A DNA stretch of 64,000 bases from Acanthopleura granulata. Its lineage: Eukaryota; Mollusca; Polyplacophora; Chitonida; Chitonidae. The notes under the pieces were generated by a model. That model saw nothing but the letters and a program-made list of their open reading frames with translations, did no database searches and had not been told where the DNA came from. The translations under genes were made by a program, and so were the position numbers. The DNA is taken from positions 10,357,306 through 10,421,305 of the forward strand of contig JABBOT010000001.1 of the NCBI GenBank assembly GCA_016165875.1, written 5' to 3'. Below, one piece after another: positions 10,721 to 21,437 of the stretch. Every line of letters starts with the position of its first letter. The stretch's first letter is position 1.

Positions 10721-11609
10721 GTCCCATCTCCAGTATTTCTTGACTGTGCCTTTCATGTTCTTTTACCCACCCAAACAGGCTTTTTTTCTGCAGGTACAAT
10801 TTAAACTTTCACTTGCATGTTTTATATAAACAGGTATCAGTGAACCGTTGAGCACTTCAACGTTGACAGTCATGTGACCAACCACAAAAGAGACCCTATT
10901 GCTAACAATGAGCGACGTTAAACCACAACCACTCACTCACTCTAGCAATGTGCTGAATAACCAGTATTGTTGACTTACGTTGTATTGTTTAATCTGATTC
11001 CTAACTATACACACAGAAGTAACATCATTCCTGTCAGCACACCAGCACACGCTATCTTATAAAACTCTATACATGCAGATCAGATTTTATTTGGACAGGA
11101 AATGTTCTCAAGCTATACTTACTTTACGACATGATATCCATGTAGTAGTGACAATGGAAACGATACTTTGAGGCGAGACTTCATCTTGGTTTTGTCACCT
11201 TGATTCGGGAAACGTTTCATGGACTCTTGCACAAAACATTTTTTCTGCAGGCTGCAATCCAAGGAAGTTTTCTAGATTGTTAAACAGTCTTAAGTAAAAC
11301 GTACAAAAACAGCAATACTTCAATCATTGTGAACTGTTAAGGTGCTACTTTCAAATTGTTCCAAACATCCACATGAAAATATAATGGAGAATCTCAACCT
11401 TCAGAGAATTTTTTCATATCTAGGATCATGACGACTTGTCTCCCAATGCGCACGGGTCGTGTGCTGGCTGAGGAATTGTCATGCAGAGGAAAAAATGGAT
11501 TTGTTTAGTAATAACGCCTGATAAATTTATTCATAAACACATTAAAATGGGTCAAGCTCAGCCACATACTGTCACGCTTTTCTTGCCTTTCATAGATTGT
11601 CTTGCATCA

Positions 11610-11681
11610 GGGGGTATAGCTCAGTGGTAGAGCATTCGACTGCAGATCGAGAGGTCTCCGGTTCAATCCCGGATGCCCCCT
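11610..11681 (+). tRNA. tRNA-Cys (GCA), copy 5
   Basis: It is identical in sequence to copy 1. The spacer before it is about 90 bases shorter than elsewhere because the block with the 'gtttttgcggcctgcatgg' landmark is missing at about 11430. That gap is most simply the junction of the two-unit duplication. Confidence 0.95.
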
Positions 11682-12663
11682 ATCCCATCTACGGTGTTTC
11701 TTGACTGTGCGTTTCATGTCATTTTTCCGTTCTGTTAACCACCCAAACAGGCTTTTTTCTGCAGGTACAATTTAAACTTTCACTTGCATGTTTTATATAA
11801 ACAGGTATCAGTGAACCGTAGAGCATTTCAACATTGACAGTCCTGTGACCAACCACAAAAGAGACCCTCCTGCTAACAATGAGCGACATTAAACCACAAC
11901 CACTCACTGACTCTAACAATTTTTTGAATCACCAATATTGTTTACTTACGTTGTATTGTTTAATCTGATTCCTAACTATACACACAGAAGTAACATCATT
12001 CCTGTCAGCACACCAGCACACACTACCTTATAAAACTCTATACATGCAGATCAGATTTTATTTGGACAGGAAATGTTCTCAAGCTATACTTACTTTACGA
12101 CATGATATCCATGTAGTAGTGACAATAGAAACGATACTTTGAGGCGAGACTTCATCTTGGTTTTGTCACCTTAATTCAGGAAACGCTTGGAGAACTCTTG
12201 CACAAAACATTTTTTCTGCAGGCTGCAATCTAAGGAAGTTTTCTTGCTTGTTGAGCAGTCTTAAGTATAACGTACAAAAACAGCAATACTTCAATCATGG
12301 TTAATTGTTAGGGTGCTACTTTCAAATTGTTCCAAACATCCACACGAAAATATAATGGACAACCTCAGCCTTCAGAGAGTTTTTTCATATCTAGGATCAT
12401 CACATCTACATGGTAAGCTTCTATAAGTCTCCCAATAACTAAGGTTTTTGCGGCCTGCATGGATGCATGGCGACTTGTGTTAGTCTCGCAATGCGCATGG
12501 GTCGTGTGATAGATGAGCAATTGTCCCGCAGTTCGAAAGAGGAGAAAATGGTTTTGTTTTGTAATAACGCCTGATAAATTTATTGATAAACACATTGAAA
12601 TGGGTCAAGCTCAGCCACATACTGTCACGCTTTTCTTGCTTTTCATAAATTGTCTTGCATCAG

Positions 12664-12735
12664 GGGGGTATAGCTCAGTGGTAGAGCATTCGACTGCAGA
12701 TCGAGAGGTCTCCGGTTCAATCCCGGATGCCCCCT
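12664..12735 (+). tRNA. tRNA-Cys (GCA), copy 6
   Basis: It is identical in sequence to copy 1 and has six Gs at its 5' end like copy 4. It is the last intact tRNA of the array before the second LINE. Confidence 0.95.
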
Positions 12736-13516
12736 ATCCCATATCCAGTATTTCTTGACTGTGCCTTTCATGTTCTTTTACCCACCCAAACAGGCTTTTT
12801 CTGCAGGCACATTTTAAACTTTTACTTGCACGTTTTATATAAACAGGTATCAGTGAACCGTTGAGCACTTCAACGTTGACAGTCATGTGACCAACCACAA
12901 AAGAGACCCTATTGCTAACAATGAGCGACGTTAAACCACAACCACTCACTCACTCTAGCAATGTGCTGAATAACCAGTATTGTTGACTTACGTTGTATTG
13001 TTTAATCTGATTCCTAACTATACACACAGAAGTAACATCATTCCTGTCAGCACACCAGCACACGCTATCTTATAAAACTCTATACATGCAGATCAGATTT
13101 TATTTGGACAGGAAATGTTCTCAAGCTATACTTACTTTACGACATGATATCCATGTAGTAGTGACAATGGAAACAATACTTTGAGGCGAGACTTCATCTT
13201 GGTTTTGTCACCTTGATTCGGGAAACGTTTCATGGACTCTTGCACAAAACATTTTTTCTGCAGGCTGCAATCCAAGGAAGTTTTCTAGATTGTTAACAGG
13301 CTTTTGTGGCCTGCATGGATGCATGGCGACTTGTGTTAATCTCCCCATACGCAGGGGTCGTGTGCTAGCTGAGGAATTGTCATGCAGTTCGAAACAGGAG
13401 AAAATGGTTTTGTTGTGTATTAACACCTGATAAATTTATTGAGCAACACATTAAACTGAGCGAGGATCAGGGAACTACTGTCACGCCTTTCTTGCTTTCA
13501 TAAATTTACATGCTCC

Positions 13517-13526
13517 GGGGGGTAGA
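13517..13526 (+). pseudogene. 5' stub of a tRNA-Cys gene split by a LINE
   Basis: The unit flank (ctttcataaatttacatg) leads to ggggggta, the 5' acceptor strand of tRNA-Cys preceded by an extra G. The next bases (gaggattacc) no longer match the tRNA. The same gene resumes at 17989. About 15 bases of the tRNA (its D arm) are missing between the two stubs. Confidence 0.7.
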
Positions 13527-14027
13527 GGATTACCTAGAGTTGTTGTTGAGGCTATTGAGGGATCTAGCCTTCTCAAGTCAAAGTCGATAGGGACGTAATA
13601 TTTCTCGTTCGCAGAAGTTATAGCAGAAGGACCTGACTTTGCGGGTGGAAGTCAAGTACATTGGAGGGATTTCTGCGGAGAAGGTGGTATGTGAAGTGGA
13701 GTGAGTCTGCGGTCTGAACGGCATTTTTTCTCGTGTACCGAAAGGAAATGAGGGATATGAAATCAAGGTTTGTGACCAGAAAGTGTGTGACATTCTTAAG
13801 GAAGGTGTTACAATTAATGGACATGACTGTGTGTTTACAGAACTTAGAAGAAGAGTTCTTGTGGTGTCTTTCATGCAGTGAACTCCACTGTCTGATATAC
13901 ACAGGTGATATTACAAAGGGACAAGCGTGGCGGATGGAACGAGGAATGTCAGGGTTTTGTTTACCCCAGAACTGAAGTCATTACCGTATGCATTGAAATT
14001 CCGAACGGATAATTGTTGCGAATATTT

Positions 14028-14096
14028 TCAAGTTGTGCATAATAACGAAATCAAGTTGTGTATAATAACGAAATCAAGTTGTGCATAATAACGAAA
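14028..14096 (+). repeat. Three 23-bp tandem repeats in the LINE 5' region
   Basis: Three head-to-tail copies of tcaagttgtgcataataacg plus aaa start at 14028, 14051 and 14074 and differ at one base. Short tandem repeats in LINE 5' regions are common and sometimes carry promoter sites; no function is shown here. Confidence 0.85.
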
Positions 14097-14212
14097 TCAG
14101 AGTCTGTTCATTGTGTTTATCCCATGACTATTTGCACAAACATTGTCCGGACTTCAGATGTCACAGGTTTTTGCTGCAGTGGTAGATGGCACGGGCCTGT
14201 ACGACCCCCGTG

Positions 14213-14829
14213 TGTGATTTCTGTCGCAATCCAGGTAAGCGGTGTGATTGTCATGAATGCCATGTTTGTGATTCCTGACCCTGCATCTGTGATTCTACCA
14301 GTTTCTGTTACACTTGTGGCTCCGTGGAGTGCTTTTACACAACTTTCGAAGGGAAGGGGGAAGGAGATGGAAACGACTCAAGCACGGACCCTGCGGACAA
14401 CCCTGTGGCGGTGGATTCTTACATACCTGAGCCTGAATTGCACCGATTTTCCAGCGAATACAACGGGGCCAAACAGAGTCTGTGGGGGACACCAATGACG
14501 GTGTGGGCATGGAGAGGGAGACGGGTGAGGAAACAACACAGACCGCTAGCGAAAGGACCAAGCCCATCAAGACGAACCCTGAAGAGGGGAGGGGTGGCAA
14601 ACTGTTGTGTCGAAGAGTGACAAAAGACTGGCAGGAAATAGCGGATAGGGGGGATTCGGAAATTCAAATGGATGCGGGTGGGACTTCGAATAACACACCC
14701 AATGATGATATTAAGGGCCAGGGTGTTAGCCCCCAACAAGTTGGGAGGAGACGTCGTTACATCCCGGTCCCAAATCTGACGAGGGCCAAAGTAAGATCTG
14801 CACCGTGTACTAAAGTTCAAAGTGGGTAG
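14213..14829 (+). pseudogene. Cys-rich ORF1-like region of the second LINE
   Basis: One frame encodes closely spaced cysteine pairs: CDFC, CDC, CHVC, a stop at 14276-14278, then CICD, CYTC and VECFY. These are followed by an acidic, low-complexity stretch. A frame change near 14480-14500 leads to a charged segment rich in E, T and R. This fits the nucleic-acid-binding ORF1 of Tx1/L1-type LINEs, several of which carry Cys-based fingers, but the exact domain is not recognised. The internal stop and frame change make it a pseudogene. Confidence 0.55.
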
Positions 14830-15223
14830 GTTTTCCAACCTGTATTTAGCAATGGTGCATATATCATCCCCAAACTGCAATGGGGCTACAAACGTTAGAT
14901 ACTTATGTAATACCCTAAGCAGAATGAAGGGTGATATTGTGTGTCTGCAGAAGACTTTCTGGGACGATGAATTTGTACGGAATCACGAGGCACTATTTAG
15001 TGGACATGTTTATGCTAGCCATTGTCCTGAGGGACATAAATCATTGTTGGGGATTTTAATAGTGTTTCATCGTGCATGGACAGGGCTTATGGAAACTGAC
15101 CGATCTCGGCAAGTTTTGGTAGACCTAATAGATGACTGTAATTTGAGAGATGTGTGGAGAAAGAGAAATCCGGACAAATGTAGTTTTACATGGCGAAGAC
15201 AGATAGACGGAGATTTTAGGTAG
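14822..15223 (+). pseudogene. LINE ORF2 endonuclease remnant
   Basis: The start of an APE-type endonuclease is readable: SPNCNGATN, then KGDIVCLQKTFW. Family members have LQET, where Glu is a catalytic metal ligand. Here the codon at 14951-14953 gives Lys. Further on the GDFNS motif is present at 15049-15063 but in a different frame, so a frameshift or deletion of the central endonuclease lies between. The segment then returns to an LVDLIDDCNLRDVWR block. It is inactive. Confidence 0.7.
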
Positions 15224-15686
15224 AGCAGGATAAATTTTGCTATTTTTTCTGCGCGACTCCTGCCCAATATTAAATCTGTTTATCACAGCCTTACTTCATT
15301 TAGTGATCATAGTATCAAAAAGCTGTTGATGAGGTTTTGGATCATGTTTATAACTTTTTAAGTGACACTGACAGGGACTTTTGTGATCTAGAATTGTCTG
15401 CGGAGGAGCTCCTGGAGGCTTTACGTGCTATGGCCAGAAAAAAAGTCCTGGCGGAGATAGTCTTATTATGGAATTTTATTCGCATTTTTGGGACGAAATT
15501 GGTCCGATTTTGTTTGGTGTGTATTGTGATATATCCCGGAAGGGAGAGCTGTCTCGTTCTATGAAAAGTGGAGTCATCTCTCTAGTGTATAAACAAAAGA
15601 GGGACAAAACCATGTTAAAGACTATAAACTTATATCGGGAGTCTTGTCTAATAGGCTTAAAAAGGTTGTTTCCTCTATAGTTGTTG

Positions 15687-16345
15687 AATGTCACACTTGT
15701 ATCCCTGGCCATGACATTGCTGACACAATCAGCAGTTTGCGTAATGTTTTGCACTATGTAAATGCCTTTTTCGTTAAGTTGGATCAGGAAAAAGCTTTTG
15801 ATTGAGTGTCTTATGATTATCTTCCGAAATTTCTCAAACGTTTTGGTTTTGGAGATACCTATGTCAAATGGATCAAAATTTTCTACATGAATGTGCCTAG
15901 TGCCGTAAAAGGCAATGATTTTGTTACTAAATATTTTAATATTGAACAGTCTATCAGGCAAGGTTGTCCTGTTTCAGCCCTTTTGTATGTTTTAACAGCT
16001 GAGCCATTAGGTGCCTTAATTAGATCGTCACAGTTAATTAGCGGTATTAATATACCAAACACCCATGTGACGTCTGTATTGTATCAACATGCGGACGATA
16101 CGACTCTAACTGTATCGGATACAAACTCAATCGGAAATGTGTTAAAGTGTGTGGAAATGCATGGTAAGGCATCCAATGCTAAACTAAATGTACAAAAATC
16201 TGAGGTTTACCCGGTGGGTGAGATGACAATGTCTGACACCGAGGAAGGTATACCTGTAAATGTTGACTGCATTACTGTATTAGTTGTCTACAGGGGACGT
16301 AATAAACAATTGTGTGAAGAGAAATACTGTAAAGAAAAGGTTTAA
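15687..16345 (+). pseudogene. LINE ORF2 reverse transcriptase remnant
   Basis: RT motif A (KLDQEKAFD) is followed at once by a TGA stop at 15803-15805. After the stop the same frame continues through FGFGDTYVKWI, the motif B block RQGCPVSALLY and the motif C block QHADDTTL at about 16085-16105, then HGKASNAKLN. The domain is clear and the stop kills it. Confidence 0.8.
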
Positions 16346-17810
16346 AAAATTAAGTATATTGTGAATAAATGGCATTAAAGGAGGTTGACGTTACGTGGCA
16401 AGATATTATCTGTCATATCGGTCCCTTATTGTTATGTACATATTTTAAAAGAAATCTGTTTTGATTTTGTTTTGGGGAAATACGAAGCACTTAGTATTTT
16501 ACAACACCTTGATAAATGACACTGGTCAAGGTGGGTTGAATCTCCCTGATATTGATTGTAAATTAAGGGCTTTCCGTCTTAAAACTGTCAGCCGCTTTTT
16601 TAAAAGTTCAAACCAGGCAACCTGGAAATCATGTTTTTCATATTTTCTGTCTAAATGGCGTGGTCCTAAAGTGTCTACTGTTTTTTTCTATACAAATGTG
16701 CTGTAGAGTCTTGTGGAATGCTTGCCGCCTTTTTATAAGGAGGTTATGTTAGCCTGCAGAGATTTGTGGAAATCGGTTAAGTTCATGGTAAACACTGAAA
16801 GGACCATACTCTGTCAACCAGTATTTTTTTAATCATTTTATTGTTGTATATAGTAGAACATTGTCTTCTGACCTATTTGTAAATCCTGGTCTTTTTTGTC
16901 GGAAGAACTTTATGTACGAGGTGAAACCGGGGATATTTGCCCACTAATGGGATAACAGAGATTGTTCTATCTTGTTATCCAGATGCTGATCCGCTTCAAA
17001 TTGCCCTGATTTATGATGTAATTAGAGCTGCAGTGCCACAGAAATTGGTACAGGCAATTGGTGGAGATCAGGCTGTGGATGTCACATTGGAGGTTCCCAA
17101 AATCCTTGTGTAAGGTAAAGAGCTTCAAATATCTGACCTAAAGTGCCGTGAATTTTATCTTTTGTTAAGACAAAGAATTGTCACTCTGCCTGCATCTGTT
17201 GGTTTCTGAGCGACAATTTTCCCAATTATGACATTGTTTCTCACTTCAGATTTGTTCATGCGTGTGGCAAAAATCCTTATGCTCTAGAGTTTGATTTCAA
17301 GATATTACATAATGTTATTTTCACAAAGACAAACTGTATAAGTGTAGACTAGTAGATAATGACTCACGTGCCTTATGTAATGAGGAGTCCATGTAATGTA
17401 ATGTACACTTATTTTGTACAGCAAATGTCAGAATTCAATTCACCAGTATGTAGCCAGGTTGTTAGAAGATCTATTTCGTTCTGCCGATGTAAGTGTCTTG
17501 AACGAGCTGGGATTTGAGAAAGTATTTTTATTTGGAATCAGCTCAAAGCCTGAAAATATCAATGTATATCTTGTGAATACAGTCTGCGTGATAGCCAGGC
17601 TAGCGGTGTTCAAATGTCGGAATAGCGTAATGTTCTATAATAAACCTGATCATGCTCTTCCAGCTTTTAAATCTATGCTATCTAACCATGTTAAAGTAGC
17701 TTTCTCCTATCTGGATAGAAAACCTGATTTGTTTCATAGCAGGTTTGTTGTCAGCACCCCTTATGTCAAGGTCACACCGACTGGAAAGTTACGGCTAGGT
17801 TTCGTGTAAT
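16346..17810 (+). pseudogene. LINE ORF2 C-terminal remnants
   Basis: Short segments in changing frames cover the post-RT part: 16461-16706 (FWGNTKHLVFYNTLIND and GGLNLPDIDCK, the usual GGLNLPD-type block) and 17414-17809 (ending KVTPTGKLRLGFV). A segment at about 17395-17420 resembles the C-terminal Cys knuckle. No single frame is intact. Confidence 0.55.
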
Positions 17811-17988
17811 AGAGCGACAGGAGTACCGCGTGTTTGGTTGATGCTAGTTTATCAGAGCTGTGTACCACTCTGTATGGTATCTTATTATACGCTCTTCTCT
17901 GTGATCATTTGTTTTAATCCTTTAATAAGTTAGCGTTATCATGTGTCATGCAATGTGATGAATAAATATATATCAAAAGAAAAAAAAA

Positions 17989-18038
17989 GCATTCGACTGC
18001 AGATCGAGAGGTCTCCGGTTCGATCCCAGATGCCTCCT
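17989..18038 (+). pseudogene. 3' part of the tRNA-Cys gene split by the LINE
   Basis: Positions 23-72 of tRNA-Cys are present: anticodon arm with GCA, variable loop, T arm and 3' acceptor strand. Substitutions in the T loop and 3' strand (cgatcccaga, tgcctcct) weaken the T stem and acceptor pairing. With no 5' half it cannot make a tRNA. Confidence 0.9.
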
Positions 18039-18490
18039 ATTGCATCTGCAATGTTTTATACCTGTGCGTTTTCTGTAATATTTCCCTATTTTCACCCGTC
18101 CAAGCAGGCTCTTTTCTGTAGGTACGATTTAAACTTGCCCTTGGACGTTTTAAACAAACAGGTATCAGTGAACCGTAGAGCATTTTAATAGTGACCGTCA
18201 TGTGACCAGCCACATAAGAGACCCTCTTGCTAACGATGAGCGACGTTAAACCACAACCACTCACTGACTCTAACAATGTACTGAATCACCAATATTGTTG
18301 ACTTACGTTGTGTTGTTTAATCTGACTCCTATCTATACACACAGAAATAACGTCATTCCTCTGAGAAACCAACACACGCTGCGTTATAAAACTGTGAACA
18401 TTCAGATCAGGTTTTATTTTGAGAGGAATTATTTTTAAACTTGACTTATTTCAAGCATAGATATTCATGCGGTGGCAACGGCTTAAGTTT
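18039..18490 (+). repeat. Diverged distal unit of the tRNA-Cys array
   Basis: Array landmarks continue after the split tRNA: ctttt-ctgtaggta, aacaggtatcagtgaaccg, gatgagcgacgttaaaccac, ttgtttaatctgactcc and cagatcaggttttatttt. It is clearly more diverged than the internal units, as expected at the edge of an array. Similarity fades near 18490. Confidence 0.85.
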
Positions 18491-21400
18491 TGCTCAAGTG
18501 ACTTGAAGGTCAGATCATTTATTCAATAAAGCCATAATGGCAAGGGACAAGATGTTGTACAAGAAAGCCGTTCTCATGACTTCTTTGTACTGAGTGAGGA
18601 CTTGTTTACAAAATATAGAGCGCCAAAAGCTGATTGGTTGACGTGTGCTAGTAATTAATCCAATACTTGATCTGGCCCATCTGGAGGCTGCCTTGTACGA
18701 GAAATAGCAGCGATTTCCCCTTCAGAGTATCAGGAGGCTGACAGCTGGTATGAGGACAAGGGATCAGGCTGTCATTTAGGCACACCGTGGATACACTCAA
18801 TATTGACGTAAAATGCTTAACGTGATACCAATTACGTTTTCATTGAGTAATTTCAACCACTGCTTCAACACTGCTCAGTCCAGAACCATAAATGGAAAAC
18901 TTTCAAAGGCGACATTAATGTTACTCTGACTGCAAATGTTCATATATATGGTAAACTTTCTTTCCGAAGAGGAATGCAAACAAAACTAAACGGTCACAGC
19001 CATCTCATTCTGACGTGCTTAGTAACTCTACAAATCAACTTTTAATCTGGAATTCATCTGATGCCAAGGGATATACCATCTTAGAGGCACCAGAAACACG
19101 ATATCGCCTCACCCTTACCTCACTTTCTCTCAGGTAAAACAGGGCTCGCGGAAAGGACTGTTTTTGGTTTATAGTTAAAAATGATAACATGGTGGCGGTT
19201 TAAGTCTGCTTACTTTGAACTGCGATACCTGGGTTATGCAACATCACAAAGATATAAAGTGTACTTTTTAAAACTTTGTGTGCAATACTTAATGGACAAA
19301 TGTATACACTTCATTGGTCAGTGCTTTCTTTTAGCAGTAAAGGCCGAATCACAAATCATGGTGAATGTATTTCCATCATTCGCGAATTCAAATGATCACT
19401 TTTTTGCTTTTGTTTTCCACTCAGTGTTAACGAGATGGGTAATATGCATAAATTTGTCGGGGCGGTATTCTGAACTGAAGGTCTGCTTTACTGACTGGGA
19501 TACCGAAAATGATCTGACATCAAAATTCCCCAAATAGGCCAGTCTGTTGCTCTTAACTATGAACATCATGTTTATCAGTGGAATTTAGCATCCTCTTTGC
19601 ATCAGAACCGGAGACGTAGTACACTCGGTGCAAAACAAACCCGGATCCCACAGGCAACAAGCTGTTTTTCTGTGAAAGCGGAACTCATTTATGACGCTGA
19701 ACTCGACATTTAACTGGAAGCAATGAAATCAATGTATGGGCGACAGTTGAGTGTAAAGTCACTGGTCAGCTTTGGTATGAGGCTAAGCTAAAGGCTGTCT
19801 TCTTTTCGCAGTGGGCTGTCTTTTAAGGCATGTAACACCCATATTCTTCACCCTTGCACACACCCCAAACTTTGATGTTTCCGTGTCAAGCTCTCAACAA
19901 CTGCAATGTTTAGAAACACTTCCACATTCCTCACAGTACTGATGTCGTCAACTTTATTTGCGAATTTCATGGGTTTGCTAACATTGTACATATCTGTTTT
20001 TGTTAACTTCTAATACCGTATTACTGCTTATTATTATCTGGTTTTAAACTGTTTGACCAGTAGTTGCACTTACCAAATTGGTACCAAGTTTGCGATTTCA
20101 AAGCTGAGCGTAAAGCGTTTAATTTAATGTTATATACGTAAAGGGTAGTTTTTTGTTTCTAATGTTTTGAAATGTGAAAGAACTTGGCTGATTTCCGTTT
20201 TAATCAACCTTTAAATAATGGCTAAGCATTGAGTAGGATAAACAGAAATTGGGACACATTTACTCAAGTATAATACATTTAGTGTTGTAGAATAACATGA
20301 CCTTGTATTTAGTCGAACCAGTTCTTGGAAACATATTACACTCATCTGGACAGGGACAGACAGCTGCTGACACAGAAGAACCCGCAGACGATGTATGAAT
20401 TTCATAGGGTCTGTCTCAGCTGCTGTCCCTACAGCTTATTTCTAGCAGCTGTGAGCCGCGGACGCCTAAGGTCGCGTTCAGATAAGAAATCGTGAATACT
20501 GGCTAATTCCCACTTCAAGATAATTCCTATAACAAACAATATAGTGTTTATATTCATCAAATATTATACAGACAACCTTATGGTGGTACAAAATCCCTTT
20601 GTATGCGAATTAGTTACTTATTAATAATTAATTACTTACTCTTCAGATGGCATATCTTATCTGAATTTGTATATTCATAAAGACCACCATGGTTTCTTCT
20701 CACGTTGATTGCATGACAAAAGAGATAACTATAATTTTTATATATGTTAACTATCCATTTATGGATGGAAATGTTCCAGAAAGCCGTGCGTATTGTGTGT
20801 ACGTATCTGGCCTATTTGCATATGTTTGAGCATATCCTTACACTGACGACCTTTATGTGTCATAAATATTGTTACCGAAAGTAATAAGTCAATGCTTTAC
20901 AATCAAAGGCCACTATTCAATGTTTCTTAAAGTTTGCTATATATACCTCTCATGTAATGCGAATTTATATCTACTCTCACTTTATAGCAGGATATTGTAA
21001 ATAATACAAATATGGACCTTCCAGTGTTCAAATTATGGACTACGTACATGTAGGTCTAGAGAATTTGACGCATCAGTTTATACACATGGGTCGCTCTGAC
21101 ATCATTGGAAACTGTTGACTACTTTAACTTCCATATGACTATCTTCCATTATAATTATATAAATTCTAAAACATTGTGATACTACTTTGATTAATGAAGC
21201 TAGCCTTTGGAAATGTGACTTTGGCACTGTTTACTGGTAAACGGCTCGAACTGTGATTTAAATACTTCTCTGGGTATACTAGGGTACTCCACGGAAGTAG
21301 AACTACCTATCTCAGCACCACATATCTAAGGGAGATAAGCTACTTGTTGAAAAGTGCTATATGCACACACCAGAAAACTCCTCGCCGACAAATGACTGAA
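18491..21400. other. No gene recognised
   Basis: AT-rich sequence with only short open frames and no convincing splice-flanked coding block. An open frame at 19181-19537 has no recognisable motif. A short imperfect inverted repeat (gggacagacagctgctgac near 20355 against gtctcagctgctgtccc near 20411) is seen; its role is unknown. Confidence 0.5.
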
Positions 21401-21408
21401 ACATTGTA

Positions 21409-21437
21409 CGACGTTAAACCCCAAGCACTCACTCAAT
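21409..21437 (+). repeat. Short copy of the array's conserved spacer block
   Basis: The sequence acgacgttaaaccccaagca followed by ctcactcaa closely matches the gcgacgttaaaccacaacca + ctcactca block found in each tRNA-Cys unit. This points to a dispersed repeat tail, probably of SINE type, that also became part of the array unit. Confidence 0.55.

Larger units (their letters stand above)
7030..13524 (+). repeat. Tandem array of ~1.05-kb units, one tRNA-Cys gene per unit
   Basis: The unit repeats with tRNA starts at 7509, 8557, 9595, 10649, 11610 and 12664 (spacings 1048, 1038, 1054, 961 and 1054). Shared landmarks in every unit include ttttctgcaggctgcaat, the pair of blocks around gcatggatgcatggcgact, the tRNA, a second tttctgcagg and the block gagcgacgttaaaccacaac. 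The first unit is truncated at its left by the LINE poly(A), and its spacer lacks the part between caatga and acattttttctgc. The last unit decays after about 13290 and ends inside a tRNA copy at about 13524. A diverged continuation lies at 17989-18490 beyond the second LINE. Confidence 0.93.
13525..17988 (+). mobile_element. Second LINE (L1/Tx1-type), decayed, inserted in a tRNA-Cys gene
   Basis: This element of about 4.46 kb has a 5' region with short tandem repeats, a Cys-rich ORF1-like region, endonuclease and RT remnants, a 3' UTR and an A-rich tail (aaaagaaaaaaaaa, about 17975-17988). The tail joins directly to gcattcgactgcag, which is tRNA-Cys from position 23 onward. The 5' edge joins to the acceptor strand of the same gene, so the element interrupts one tRNA copy. 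Stops, frameshifts and an internal endonuclease deletion show it is dead. Its RT blocks (LDQEKAFD, RQGCPVSALLYVL, HADDTTL) match the same clade as the first LINE, but it is a different family. Confidence 0.85.
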
